From G963666895 sp963666895 (GTDB taxonomy: Bacteria > Desulfobacterota > Desulfovibrionia > Desulfovibrionales > Desulfovibrionaceae), in the NCBI GenBank assembly GCA_963666895.2, contig CAXXNS010000004.1:1-64000 (forward strand): 64,000 bases of DNA. Direction: 5' to 3'. Shown piece after piece: positions 35,751 to 44,763 of the stretch. The position numbers and the translations under genes were made by a program. Under the pieces are notes generated by a model. That model worked only from the letters and a program-made list of their open reading frames with translations, searched no databases and was not told the origin of the DNA. The stretch's first letter is position 1. Every line of letters starts with the position of its first letter.

Positions 35751-36713
35751 ATGCCAGCAGATTTTCCCCGCCCCATCCCGCCCCTGTTCGGACTGACCGA
35801 GGCCCGTGCCCGGCCGGACATTGATCTGCCCGGCAGCCCGCAGCGTGCGGCGGCGCGCTGGGCCGTGGAGGACGATACGGGCCAAGTGTACGTGCTGGAG
35901 CGGCTCAGGCCGGGCCAGGCCAAGCACAGGCGCGTGCTGGCCCGCATCCTGGACCATCTGGCCGAGCAGGACCTGGAAACCGTCCCCTATCTGCGCACAC
36001 CGGACGCCGATCTGGACAACGGGCCGGTGCTGCACACGGACCAGGGGGATTTCCAGCTGTCCCCGTATCTGGACCACGAGCCCCTGGACCGGCCCGATTT
36101 CTTGGGCCATGAGGAGCGCGGCCGTTGCCTGGGACGCTGGCTGGCCAAGCTGGACCAGGCCGGGCAAAGTGTGCCCGACGACCTTGCAGCCGCCCTGCCC
36201 CGGCTGGACCTGCCGGGCTACGCAACCGACCTGCGGCAGGCCATTGCCGCGCGCCGACCAGACGTCCTGCCCCGGCTGGACCCGGTCCTGGCCGCGCTGG
36301 CCCCGTTGTTCGAGGCCTGGCCCGATTTGCCCGCGCCCCTGCGCCACGGCGACTTCCACCCCCTGAACGTGCTCTGGCGCGGCCAAGGAGTGCTGGCGGT
36401 GATCGACTGGGAATTCTGCGGACCCAAGCCCGAACTGTTTGATGCGGCCAACATGCTGGGCTGCTGCGGGTTCGAACACCCCCGGGCATTCGGCGCGGGC
36501 CTGGTCCCGGCCCTGGTGCGGGAAATCCGTGGCCAGGGCCTGCTCACCCCGGCCAACGCCTCCTTCCTGCCCCATCTGGTCCTGGGGCTCAGGCTGGCCT
36601 GGCTGTCCGAGTGGCTGCGCACCAAGGACCAGAACATGCTGGCCCAGGAGCTGGACTATCTGGACCTGCTGGCCGGTTCGCTTTCGGACATGGCCCGGGC
36701 CTGGCCGGGCTGA
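35751..36713 (+). CDS. Aminoglycoside phosphotransferase/choline-kinase-fold protein
   Basis: 320 residues. RHGDFHPLNVLW (Brenner motif, catalytic Asp) and VIDWEFCGPKPELFDAANML (metal-binding Asp) are the APH/ChoK signatures. The substrate is probably a small hydroxyl compound or cell-envelope precursor; antibiotic resistance should not be assumed. The start at 35751 is only 9 bases after the dsr terminator T run. The 3' end overlaps the convergent EamA gene by 58 bp. Confidence 0.75.
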   Translation: MPADFPRPIPPLFGLTEARARPDIDLPGSPQRAAARWAVEDDTGQVYVLERLRPGQAKHRRVLARILDHLAEQDLETVPYLRTPDADLDNGPVLHTDQGDFQLSPYLDHEPLDRPDFLGHEERGRCLGRWLAKLDQAGQSVPDDLAAALPRLDLPGYATDLRQAIAARRPDVLPRLDPVLAALAPLFEAWPDLPAPLRHGDFHPLNVLWRGQGVLAVIDWEFCGPKPELFDAANMLGCCGFEHPRAFGAGLVPALVREIRGQGLLTPANASFLPHLVLGLRLAWLSEWLRTKDQNMLAQELDYLDLLAGSLSDMARAWPG

Positions 36714-37633
36714 GCCGGTTTCAGGCTGCTCAGCAGGATGGCGGCCAGGACCAGGACCAAGCCGACCAGATGCTCCCACCCAAGGGACTCGGCCAGGACC
36801 AGGGCCGAGAACAACAACGCGCTGACCGGCATGACCCCGGTGAACACCCCGGCCGTCTGGCCGGACACGCGCACGATGCCCCGGAACCAGAACAGATAGG
36901 CCAGCACGGACACGCACAGCCCGTAGTAGACCAGCACGCCCCAGACCGGGCCGGACACGGTTGAAAAGTCGAAATCCACGGCCTGGATGAGCGCGCCGGG
37001 CAAAAACAAAACCAGACCGGCGAAACTGACGGCAGTGGCCGCGCCCATGGCGCTGACCGGCTCGCGGATACCCTTGCGCAGCAGCAGAAAGGCCGACTCC
37101 CCGACCACGGCCCCGACCACCAAAAAATTGCCCAGCAACGGATTCCCGTTTTCGGACAGGGTCTTGTCGACGGCGTCCGGACCGAGTTCGGCCAGGTTGA
37201 GCACGCCCACCCCGGCCACCGCGGCCAAGATGCCCAGCAGGGTGCGCGTGGTGGGCCGTTCCTTGAGAAAGGCCCAGGCCATGACGCCCATGCAGGCCGG
37301 TGTGGTGGCCGTGATCAGCCCGGCGTGGGCGGCCGAGGTGTGGCGCAGGCCCAGCAGCAGCAGGGCGTTGAACACCAGCACCCCGCAGAATGCCTGGGCG
37401 AGGAAGACCAGCCAGGAGCGGCGCGTGAGCCTGGGCAGGAGCGCGCCCTCGCGCCACGTGAGCACCCCCATGGCCGCGACCGCGGCGATGAGGAACCGGA
37501 TGCCCATGGCCAGGAACACGGGCAGCTCCGCGATGACCAGCTTTCCGGCCGCTGCCGAACTGCCCACGATGACCATGGCCGCGGCCAGGTCCAGATGGGC
37601 GCCTGTGAGTCGTGTTGAAGATGCGTCGGACAT
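36656..37633 (-). CDS. EamA-family transporter (DMT superfamily)
   Basis: 325 residues with ten hydrophobic helices in two EamA repeats (AMVIVGSSAAAGKLVIAELP, LVVGAVVGESAFLLLRKGI, VFTGVMPVSALLFSALVLAE). Probable efflux carrier of unknown substrate. It follows the AraC gene by 36 nt on the same strand and may be its target. It overlaps the APH-like gene tail to tail. Confidence 0.85.
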   Translation of the reverse strand: MSDASSTRLTGAHLDLAAAMVIVGSSAAAGKLVIAELPVFLAMGIRFLIAAVAAMGVLTWREGALLPRLTRRSWLVFLAQAFCGVLVFNALLLLGLRHTSAAHAGLITATTPACMGVMAWAFLKERPTTRTLLGILAAVAGVGVLNLAELGPDAVDKTLSENGNPLLGNFLVVGAVVGESAFLLLRKGIREPVSAMGAATAVSFAGLVLFLPGALIQAVDFDFSTVSGPVWGVLVYYGLCVSVLAYLFWFRGIVRVSGQTAGVFTGVMPVSALLFSALVLAESLGWEHLVGLVLVLAAILLSSLKPAQPGQARAMSESEPASRSR

Positions 37634-37669
37634 GGCCGCCTCCTGAAGCAGCCATGCCCTGGACCAGGC

Positions 37670-38593
37670 TCAGGCGTCTTGAACGCTCTTGCGGCAGGCG
37701 TCTCGATAGGAACCCGGGGTGACGCCGTACTGGCGCTTGAAGCGGCGGGTGAGGTGGCTCTGGTCCGCGAACCCGGCCTCTCCGGCCGCGTCGGCCAGGG
37801 CGGTTCCGGCCCGGATCAGGTCCCGGGCGCGATTGACGCGGACCTGGATCAGATAGGCGTGGGGCGGCACGCCCACGGCCGCGGTGAAGGTCCGGGCCAG
37901 GTGGAACGGGGATAGTCCCGTGGCTCGGGACAGCTCGTGCAAACTGACATCCTGGTCCGCATGGGCGTGCAAATATTCCCGGGCCCGGCCCACGGCCACG
38001 GGCTCGCGACCGTATTTCGGCCCGACGGGCGCGTCCTCGGCATGGCGGGACACCCACAGGGACAGGGCGCGGTAGAGCCGGGTCTGGCGCTCCAGGGTCC
38101 CGGAGGCCGGGTTCTCCATGGCCTGGTGCAGGTCCAGGACCAGCCGGGCCAGCAGGGGGTCCTGGAGCACGCCGGAGCGGAAAAAGGGCAGCTCTCTGGA
38201 CTTCCAGCCGATCTCGCGCCCGGCCCGCAGCACCCAGTCCGGGTCCACGTAGCACATGCGGTAGGTCCAGCCGGTCTCGTCCGCGGCGTGGCCGTCGTGC
38301 ACCTCGCCGGGCACCACCAGGTTCACGGCCCCGGCCGGGGCCACGTGGCCCGCGCCCAAATAGGAGAAGCGCAACGCGCCCTGCTGGATGACGCCCAGGG
38401 CGTAGCAGTCGTGGAAGTGGCGGGAGAAATTCTGGGTCACGAACCGGGCCCGCATGAGCTCCACCCCGTCCACGCCCCGCACCCGCCACATGCGGGCCTG
38501 CTCGCCCCGGGCCCTGTCCAGCTCCATGTCCAGCTCCATGTCCAGCTCCATGTCCAGCTCCATGTCCAGCTCCATGTCCAGCTCCATGTCCAT
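37670..38593 (-). CDS. AraC-family transcriptional regulator with (MELD)n N-terminus
   Basis: About 307 residues from the ATG at 38593. The first residues are six MELD repeats encoded by a 12-bp tandem repeat. An AraC cupin-type sensor domain follows (FVTQNFSRHFHDCYALGVIQ, APAGAVNLVVPGEVHDGH) and a double-HTH DNA-binding domain (LHELSRATGLSPFHLARTFT, AAGEAGFADQSHLTRRFKRQ, YGVTPGSYR). The true start could be any of seven in-frame ATGs at 38527-38593, or further downstream at MWRVRG. Probably controls the EamA gene next to it. Confidence 0.85.
   Translation of the reverse strand: MDMELDMELDMELDMELDMELDMELDRARGEQARMWRVRGVDGVELMRARFVTQNFSRHFHDCYALGVIQQGALRFSYLGAGHVAPAGAVNLVVPGEVHDGHAADETGWTYRMCYVDPDWVLRAGREIGWKSRELPFFRSGVLQDPLLARLVLDLHQAMENPASGTLERQTRLYRALSLWVSRHAEDAPVGPKYGREPVAVGRAREYLHAHADQDVSLHELSRATGLSPFHLARTFTAAVGVPPHAYLIQVRVNRARDLIRAGTALADAAGEAGFADQSHLTRRFKRQYGVTPGSYRDACRKSVQDA
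38521..38592 (-). repeat. Six perfect 12-bp tandem repeats at the AraC gene start
   Basis: Unit GCTCCATGTCCA repeats six times without a mismatch (coding strand ATGGAGCTGGAC, Met-Glu-Leu-Asp). Because each unit reads GGAG-CTGGAC-ATG, every repeat offers an SD-like GGAG six bases before the next in-frame ATG. The unit is a multiple of three, so copy change alters protein length, not frame. Confidence 0.9.
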
Positions 38594-38679
38594 GGGCCAA
38601 GGGCTACCACCAAGGGGCCCGCCAGGCAATCCCGGCACGATTCCTGCTCGGATTTCCCATGCGAGCCAAGGAGGACGCC

Positions 38680-38892
38680 ATGAGCACCACCGTCGAGCTT
38701 TGCAGGGTGTACGAGGCCCGGGTGGGAAACCAGCCCGGCTACCGGACGCGGATCATGGTCTGCGGACAGGATGAGAAGCGATTCCGGGAGGATGCGGCCA
38801 GGGGACGGACCCTGTACCAACTGGGGCGCATGGTCCTGGAGACCCCGGACAGGGACCTGGCCCGCAGCAAGGCGCGCATCCACTACGCCTGA
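38680..38892 (+). CDS. Small protein of unknown function
   Basis: 70 residues, soluble and charged (LCRVYEARVGNQPGYRTRIM, ARGRTLYQLGRMVLETPDR). AAGGAGGACGCC precedes the ATG at 38680. It lies divergent from the AraC gene and 9 nt before corA, so it may be cotranscribed with corA. Family not recognised. Confidence 0.65.
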   Translation: MSTTVELCRVYEARVGNQPGYRTRIMVCGQDEKRFREDAARGRTLYQLGRMVLETPDRDLARSKARIHYA

Positions 38893-38901
38893 ACCCTTTC
38901 C

Positions 38902-40026
38902 ATGAATCGTGAAGTGTGGGATACCAGACCCATGCTTCCCAAGGACGTTTCCAAGCTCCTGCCCCGGCGCCCGCTGGGGCGCGCCAAGCTCGAACAACTG
39001 GGCCAGCCCCCGGGCACCCTGGTCTACATCGGGCCGGACAAATCCTTCACCCCCACCATCAGCCACCTGGCCTATTCCGCGGACGGCTTCTCCGAGACCA
39101 CGCCTGCTCCCGGTGAGCGCCCGGACATCTCCCAGGACGACGGAAAGACCCACCTGATCCTGTGCAAGGGCGTGCATGAGGCCGGGATCGTGGACAAGAT
39201 CACGCAATGGTTCGACCTCCACCCCCTGACCGTGGAGGACATCCTCAACACCACCACCCGGGCCAAGGCCGAGACTCTGGACGACGGCCGCAACTTCTTC
39301 GTGCTCAAGCAGGTGGATTTCCTGGAGGGCCGCACCCTGGTCACCGAGCAGGTCAGCCTGGTCTGGTCGCACAACGCGGTGCTCGTATTCCAGGAGGGGG
39401 AGACCGATATTTTCGGCCCGGTGCTGGGCCGCATCCGCTCCGGACGCACCCGCATCCGGGAGGGCGGCGCGGGCTACCTGGTGGTGGCCTTGCTGGACTG
39501 CCTGGTGGACCGCACCTTCCTGGCCATCAACACCCTGGCCGACCAGATCGAGGATTTGGAGAACCGGCTCCTGGCCAAGCCCACGGAAGCGAACCTCATG
39601 GAGGTCTACCGGCTCAAGCGCGAGGCCCTGTTCCTGCTCTCGGCCCTGACCCCGGCCGAGGAGGTCCTGGGCCATCTGGCCCGGGAATCCCAGGATGGCG
39701 GCCTGAAATCCAAGATGTTCCTGCGCGACGTGACCGACCACGCCAAGCAGGTCATCGAGGCCGCGCGCACCCTGCACGCGGTGCTCGGCTCCATGCTCGA
39801 CGCCCACGTGTCCCTGGCCGGGCTGCGCATGAACCGATCCATGAGTGTGCTGACCGTGGTGGCCACCATCTTCATCCCCCTGACCTTCCTGGCCGGGATC
39901 TACGGCATGAACTTCAAGAACATGCCGGAACTCGACTGGCCCTGGGCCTACCCGACCCTGCTGGGATTCATGGCCGCCCTGGGTCTGGGGCTGTGGATCT
40001 ATTTTTCCCGCAAAAAGTGGTTCTAG
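38902..40026 (+). CDS. corA: Magnesium/cobalt transporter CorA
   Basis: 374 residues. A long cytoplasmic domain (WFDLHPLTVEDILNTTTRAK, FVLKQVDFLEGRTLVTEQVS) leads to two C-terminal helices joined by the signature YGMNF (in FLAGIYGMNFKNMPELDWPW). It forms a pentameric Mg2+ channel in the inner membrane. No SD is visible for the ATG at 38902; 38932 is an alternative. Its stop overlaps that of the convergent trmI gene (CTAG at 40023-40026). Confidence 0.92.
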   Translation: MNREVWDTRPMLPKDVSKLLPRRPLGRAKLEQLGQPPGTLVYIGPDKSFTPTISHLAYSADGFSETTPAPGERPDISQDDGKTHLILCKGVHEAGIVDKITQWFDLHPLTVEDILNTTTRAKAETLDDGRNFFVLKQVDFLEGRTLVTEQVSLVWSHNAVLVFQEGETDIFGPVLGRIRSGRTRIREGGAGYLVVALLDCLVDRTFLAINTLADQIEDLENRLLAKPTEANLMEVYRLKREALFLLSALTPAEEVLGHLARESQDGGLKSKMFLRDVTDHAKQVIEAARTLHAVLGSMLDAHVSLAGLRMNRSMSVLTVVATIFIPLTFLAGIYGMNFKNMPELDWPWAYPTLLGFMAALGLGLWIYFSRKKWF

Positions 40027-40943
40027 TCTGTAGCCTCGGGATCGAGCTCGGCGTCCACCTCGGGCCCGTTTTCGGCCACAGGCTCGGCCTCGGGCTCCCC
40101 GTCCGCTTCCTTGTCCGCTTCCTTGTCCTCTTCCGGAGCGGGCGGAGGCGGGGCCTGGTCCATGCAGCGGGCGAATACCAGGAACCCGGTGTGGGCCACC
40201 ATGCGGTCCTCAGGCCGCATGCGGTCGGGCACGGGCTTCCAGCGCCGAAGCAGAATCTCCACCACCTCGGGATCGCCGAACGGGCCCTGGGCCAGACCGG
40301 CCAGCAGGTCCGAAACCTGATTGATGGTGGGCAGCAGGAAGCCGCACACCGCGCCGGGGATGACCGCGGCCGGGATGTGGTGCAGGTAGTCCCAGGGGGT
40401 GCGCACGTCCAGGAACAGGGCCTCGGCCCCGGTGTGGTCGAAGCCCTCGATGATGTCCTTGTTGACGAACTCCACCCGCTGGTCCAGGCCGATACGCTTG
40501 AGGTTCTTCTCGGCCAGGCGCGAGAACTCCTCGCGCCGCTCGTAGGAGGCCACCTTGCCGTCCGGGCCCACGAACCAGGACAGGGCCAGGGTCAGGCCGC
40601 CCGAGCCCGTGCCGGACTCGATGACGAAGCCGCCGGGCCGCACCCCGAGGCGGAGCAGCAGATAGCCGATCTCCTTGGGGTACATGATCTGGGTCTGGCG
40701 CTTGACCCCCTTGATCAGGTCGTGGACCGTGGGCTTGAGCACCCGGTAGGGCCTGCCCAGGTGGGTGCGCACCCAGCCGCCGAATCCGGCCGCCATGACC
40801 TCGGAAAAGAGCATCTTGCCGTCGTGGGTGTGAATCTCGCCTTCCGGGGCCACGGCGTGCAGATAGCGCTTGCCGCGCGGGCTGACAAGCAGGATGAGTT
40901 CGCCTTCCGGAATGGGTTGGGCCGGGATGGGTGGATTGGACAT
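40023..40943 (-). CDS. trmI: tRNA (adenine-N1)-methyltransferase (TrmI/Trm61 type)
   Basis: 306 residues. The SAM-binding core VIESGTGSGGLTLALSWFVG with YERREEFSRLAEKNLKRIG, then AEALFLDVRTPWDYLHHIP, and LLPTINQVSDLLAGL match TrmI, which makes m1A58 in tRNA. The C-terminus (about 255-306) is a Pro/Glu/Ala-rich tail not found in the core. The start at 40943 is set by SNPPIPAQPIPEGELILLVS. Confidence 0.88.
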   Translation of the reverse strand: MSNPPIPAQPIPEGELILLVSPRGKRYLHAVAPEGEIHTHDGKMLFSEVMAAGFGGWVRTHLGRPYRVLKPTVHDLIKGVKRQTQIMYPKEIGYLLLRLGVRPGGFVIESGTGSGGLTLALSWFVGPDGKVASYERREEFSRLAEKNLKRIGLDQRVEFVNKDIIEGFDHTGAEALFLDVRTPWDYLHHIPAAVIPGAVCGFLLPTINQVSDLLAGLAQGPFGDPEVVEILLRRWKPVPDRMRPEDRMVAHTGFLVFARCMDQAPPPPAPEEDKEADKEADGEPEAEPVAENGPEVDAELDPEATD

Positions 40944-41103
40944 GCGACGGAGGTACGGCCCCCAAAGCCGGAAGTCAAGCGCGGCCGATCCCCCGGGCTT
41001 TACGCCGCCTGCGAGAAAGGATAGGACAGGGCCGACGCGCAGGCCCGCCCGACGCGGAACCCCCTGTTCCGGGCCGAGCCCTCCCCCAACCCCCACCCCC
41101 GCC

Positions 41104-42046
41104 ATGAAACACCTGTTCGGACCCGTTCTCTCCTCCCGCCTGGGCCGTTCCCTGGGCCTCGACCTGCTGGGCGGCCGCATCTGCAGCTTCGACTGCGTGT
41201 ACTGCGAGTGCGGGCCCACGGACCTGCTGACCCGCAAGCGCAAGCCCTACGTGCCCGCGGCCGACCTCATGGCCGAGCTGGACCAGTGGCTGGCCCGAGG
41301 CCACACCGCACCGGACCACGTCACCCTGGGCGGACGGGGCGAGCCCGGCCTGAACACGGACATGGGGGAGATCATCCGGGGCGTGCGGTGAACGCATGCC
41401 GGGCGTGCCCGTGGCCATCCTGACCAACGCCACCTGCCTGGACGACCCCGAGGCCGCCCAAGACATGGCCCTGGCCGACGTGGTCCTGCCCTCCCTGGAC
41501 GCCCTGGACCCGGACGCCCTGCGGGCAGTGAACCGGCCCCATCCGGACGTGGACCCGGACCGGCTGGCCCGCTCCATCCTGGAGTTCGGGCGCACCTTCC
41601 CGGGCAAGCTGTACTTGGAGGTGCTCCTGGTGTCCGGCATGAACGACGGACCCCAGCACCTGGAGCGCATGCATGCCTACTGCGCCGAGCTGGACCCGGA
41701 CCGGGTGGACGTGGTCACCCTGACACGGCCCGGCGCGGTCCCCGACGCCAAAGCCGCGGACCCCGCGACCCTGGCCGCTTGGCGCCAGGCCCTGGGCAAG
41801 GCAGACAAGGCGGTCCGGCCGTCGGACAGCGGAGCCTTCCGCACGGTCCCGGCCCTGGAGCTGGAACAGGCCGTATTGGCCTCCCTTGCGCGCAGGCCCC
41901 AAACCGTCGTAGACTTGGCGGCCGCCCTGGAAGCGAGTGAACAGGACCTGACCCGGCTGGTGGACGAACTGGCCCGAAAGGGCAGGCTAAAGACCATCGA
42001 GGCCCAGGGCCGGACTTTCTACTTCGCCCCGGAACGCGAATCCTAG
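41104..42046 (+). CDS. Radical SAM protein with C-terminal winged helix; one +1 frameshift as read
   Basis: CSFDCVYCE (Cys27, 31, 34) is the radical SAM cluster, followed by VTLGGRGEPGLNTD. An in-frame TGA at 41389 ends the first part. Removing the extra T at 41389 joins it to the frame running to 42046 (IRGVR-ERMPGVPVAILTNATC), about 313 residues. The second part has the radical SAM barrel (VVLPSLDALDPDALRAVNRP, LYLEVLLVSGMND) and a C-terminal winged-helix-like segment (LARRPQTVVDLAAALEASEQ). The motif GEPxLN groups it with the family of tRNA or cofactor radical SAM enzymes; its exact substrate is unclear. Confidence 0.8.
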
Positions 42047-42118
42047 GCGACAGCAAATGCGATCAAGGCGAACGCCGAAAATATTTTTTCCAAAAAATTT
42101 CAGTCAACGAGGCATTTC

Positions 42119-43591
42119 ATGAGCAAAAACCAACGACGCAAGATGTTCATCAGCGTCCTGCCCGGCGAACAGGTGGAGGTGGCCCTGGCCGAGGAGGGCT
42201 CCATACAGGAATACTATGTGGAGATGACCCACCAGGCCAAGACCAAGGGCAACATCTACAAGGGCTACATCCACAACATCGACCACGGCCTGCAGGCCGC
42301 GTTCATCAACTACGGGGCCGAGCGCAACGGGTTCCTGCAGATCGACGAGGTCCACCCCGAGTACTACCAGGGCGCCTGGAAGCTCAAGAAGGGAGCCCGC
42401 TACCCTCTGCTCCAGAACGTGCTCAAGCCGGGCCAGGAGATCCTGGTCCAGGTGGTCAAGGAGCCCACGGGCAAGAAAGGGGCCTTCCTGTCCACCTTCC
42501 TGTCCTTGCCGGGCCGCTACTTCGTGTACTCCATCGGCAAGGACCAGTCCGGGGTGTCGCGCAAGATCGAGGACGACAAGGAGCGCGCCCGCCTCAAGAC
42601 CATCATCGAGGAGCTGGCCACGGACGAGGGCGTGGGGCTCATCGTGCGCACCGCGGGCATCGGCCGCAACAAGACCGACCTGGTCAAGGACTACAAGTAT
42701 CTGAACCGCATGTGGGCGGACATCAAGAAGCAGGTGGCCACGGCCAAGGCCCCGGCCATGGTCTACAAGGAGCTGGAGCTGGCCACCCGGGCCGTGCGCG
42801 ACTACCTGACCACGGACGTGTCCGAGATCTGGGTGGACGACGACTCCACGGCCGACAACATCAAGACCTTCATGCGCAAGGCCTTTCCCCGCACCCAGGC
42901 CCCGGTGCGGGTCCACGACGACCCGACCAAGACCCTGTGGGAACGCTTCAACCTGGACCGGCAGATCGAGGAGATATACTCCCGCGACGTGTCCATGCCC
43001 TCGGGCGGCGGCCTGGTCTTCGACATGGCCGAGGCCCTGACAGCGGTGGACGTGAACTCCGGCCGCATCGGCGGGGAAAAGAGCTTCCACCAGATGGTGC
43101 TCAAGACCAACCTGGAGGCCGCGGAAGAGGTGGCCCGGCAATTGAAGCTTCGCGACATCGGCGGCCAGATCGTCATTGACTTCATAGAGATGAAGTCGTC
43201 GAAAGATTATCGGGAAGTGGAGAAGACCATGCGCCAGGCCCTGAAGTCCGACCGGGCCAGGACCTCGGTGCTGCGCATCTCCGAGTTCGGGCTGATGCAG
43301 ATCGTGCGCCAGCGCATGGGCTCCTCGGCCCTGGCCGTGACCACCGAACCGTGCCCCTGCTGCAAGGGCACGGGCTACCGCCGCAACATGGAGTGGCAGG
43401 CCCTGCAGGCCCTCAAGGCCATCTTCCGGGGGCTGAGGAGCAAGAACGCGCCCTCGCCCTTTGTATTTCCCTGCCAGCAGGACCTGGCCCTGCACCTCCT
43501 GAACCACAAGAACGAGAAGCTGCGGGAGATGGAAACGCGGTTCGACACCAAGATCGCCATCACCATAGCGAACGGGCCCGGAGGGCGCTGA
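42119..43591 (+). CDS. rng: Ribonuclease G/E family endoribonuclease
   Basis: 490 residues, the length of RNase G and without the long RNase E C-terminus. An S1 domain (GNIYKGYIHNIDHGLQAAFI, NYGAERNGFLQIDEV) is followed by the RNase H-like catalytic core with FDMAEALTAVDVNSGRIGGE (catalytic Asp), QIVIDFIEMKS and the zinc link CPCCKGTGYR. It processes rRNA and starts mRNA decay. The 72-bp leader is unusually AT-rich. It overlaps queH by one base (TGATG). Confidence 0.93.
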   Translation: MSKNQRRKMFISVLPGEQVEVALAEEGSIQEYYVEMTHQAKTKGNIYKGYIHNIDHGLQAAFINYGAERNGFLQIDEVHPEYYQGAWKLKKGARYPLLQNVLKPGQEILVQVVKEPTGKKGAFLSTFLSLPGRYFVYSIGKDQSGVSRKIEDDKERARLKTIIEELATDEGVGLIVRTAGIGRNKTDLVKDYKYLNRMWADIKKQVATAKAPAMVYKELELATRAVRDYLTTDVSEIWVDDDSTADNIKTFMRKAFPRTQAPVRVHDDPTKTLWERFNLDRQIEEIYSRDVSMPSGGGLVFDMAEALTAVDVNSGRIGGEKSFHQMVLKTNLEAAEEVARQLKLRDIGGQIVIDFIEMKSSKDYREVEKTMRQALKSDRARTSVLRISEFGLMQIVRQRMGSSALAVTTEPCPCCKGTGYRRNMEWQALQALKAIFRGLRSKNAPSPFVFPCQQDLALHLLNHKNEKLREMETRFDTKIAITIANGPGGR

Positions 43592-44145
43592 TGTCCCGGC
43601 GGGTGCTCCTGCACGTCTGCTGCGGGCCGTGCTCCATCACCCCGGCCCAGGCCCTCATGGACGAGGGGTTCGAGGTCACCGGCCTGTTCCTCAACCCCAA
43701 CATCCACCCCCTGACCGAATACCTGCGCCGACGGGACGGAGCCCTGGAAGTGGCCGACAGGCTGGGCTTCCAGCTCATCGTCCGGGACGCGGAGTCCGAG
43801 CCCAAGGAGTGGCTGCGGCGGGTGGCCTTTCGCGAGGACAACCGCTGCTTCCACTGCTACTCCCTGCGCCTGGAGCGGGCCTTCAACGTGGGGGCCAAGG
43901 GCGGGTTCGACCTGGTGACCACCACCCTGCTCTACAGCAAGATGCAGAAGCACGAGGTCATCGCCGGGCTGGGCCGCGACATGGGCACGGGCGGAGGCAA
44001 GCGCCCGGAATTTCTATACCGCGACTTCCGCGAGGGCTGGAAGCGCGGCATCGAGTTGAGCAAGGACTGGGGCATCTACCGGCAGCAGTACTGCGGCTGC
44101 CTGTACAGCGAACATGAACGCTTTCAAAAGGAGTTGAAGCCGTGA
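43591..44145 (+). CDS. queH: Epoxyqueuosine reductase QueH
   Basis: 184 residues. LLHVCCGPCSITPAQAL at the N-terminus, CFHCYSLRLERAF, the SKMQKHEVI motif and QYCGCLYSEHER carry the conserved cysteines for an FeS cluster and the active site. QueH makes the last step of queuosine synthesis in tRNA where QueG is absent. The start codon overlaps the rng stop, and the 3' end overlaps the next gene by GTGA. Confidence 0.92.
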   Translation: MSRRVLLHVCCGPCSITPAQALMDEGFEVTGLFLNPNIHPLTEYLRRRDGALEVADRLGFQLIVRDAESEPKEWLRRVAFREDNRCFHCYSLRLERAFNVGAKGGFDLVTTTLLYSKMQKHEVIAGLGRDMGTGGGKRPEFLYRDFREGWKRGIELSKDWGIYRQQYCGCLYSEHERFQKELKP

Positions 44146-44750
44146 GCGCATCGGACTCCATTCTGGCCATATCCGGCTCCCCCCGCCGGGGCGGGAATTC
44201 CGACATTCTCATGGAACGCATCCTGGCCGGGGCCACGGCAAGTGGGCTCAAGGGCGAGGCCATCTACCTGCGCCGGCTGAACTACCGGCCCTGCATCGCC
44301 TGCGAAAAATGCCGCGAGGCCAAGAAATGCGTGGGCCTGGACGACGACATGCAGGCCCTGTACCCCAAGATCGAGGCCGCCAAGGGGCTGATCCTGGTCT
44401 CGCCCACCCACTTCTACACCGTGTCGGCCATGATGAAGGCCTTCATCGACCGGCTGTACTGTTACTTCGACTTCGACGAACCACGGCCCGGCCCGTGGAA
44501 GAGCCGGTTGGCCAAGATGCGCAAGTCCGCGGTCATCGGCGCGGTCTGCGAGCAGAACGACCCCCGGGACATGGGCTGCACCCTGGAGGTCATGCAGCAG
44601 TCCCTGGACGCCCTGGGCTTCCGCCTGGCCGGGCAGATGGCCGTGCTGGCCACGTTCGACAAGGGCAAGGTGGCGGGCAACCGTTCCGCCCTGGAGGACG
44701 CCGACAAGTTGGGCCGACGGCTGGCAAAGGCCCTCTCCCGTTCCGGGTAG
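44142..44750 (+). CDS. NADPH-dependent FMN reductase / flavodoxin-like protein
   Basis: 202 residues. ILAISGSPRRGGNSDILMER is the FMN phosphate-binding loop; CIACEKCREAKKCVGLDDDM is the cysteine segment and SPTHFYTVSAMMKAFIDRLY the flavin edge typical of the iron-sulfur flavoprotein/FMN reductase family. GTG start at 44142 overlapping the queH end, so an operon from rng onward is likely. Confidence 0.88.
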   Translation: MSASDSILAISGSPRRGGNSDILMERILAGATASGLKGEAIYLRRLNYRPCIACEKCREAKKCVGLDDDMQALYPKIEAAKGLILVSPTHFYTVSAMMKAFIDRLYCYFDFDEPRPGPWKSRLAKMRKSAVIGAVCEQNDPRDMGCTLEVMQQSLDALGFRLAGQMAVLATFDKGKVAGNRSALEDADKLGRRLAKALSRSG

Positions 44751-44763
44751 GCCGGGGAGAGCC

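Noticed and set aside
36465..36490. GGGTTCGAACACCCCC resembling a tRNA T arm
   Set aside because: It lies within the APH-like coding region and no acceptor, D or anticodon arms surround it.
38521..38592. Tandem repeat as a CRISPR array
   Set aside because: Units are 12 bp, contiguous and without spacers, and are in frame with the AraC gene.
34230..38600. Very long open frame (about 1456 codons) on the minus strand
   Set aside because: It is the antisense shadow of dsrO, dsrP, the APH-like and other genes, caused by extreme GC at third positions. The translation is low complexity without domains.
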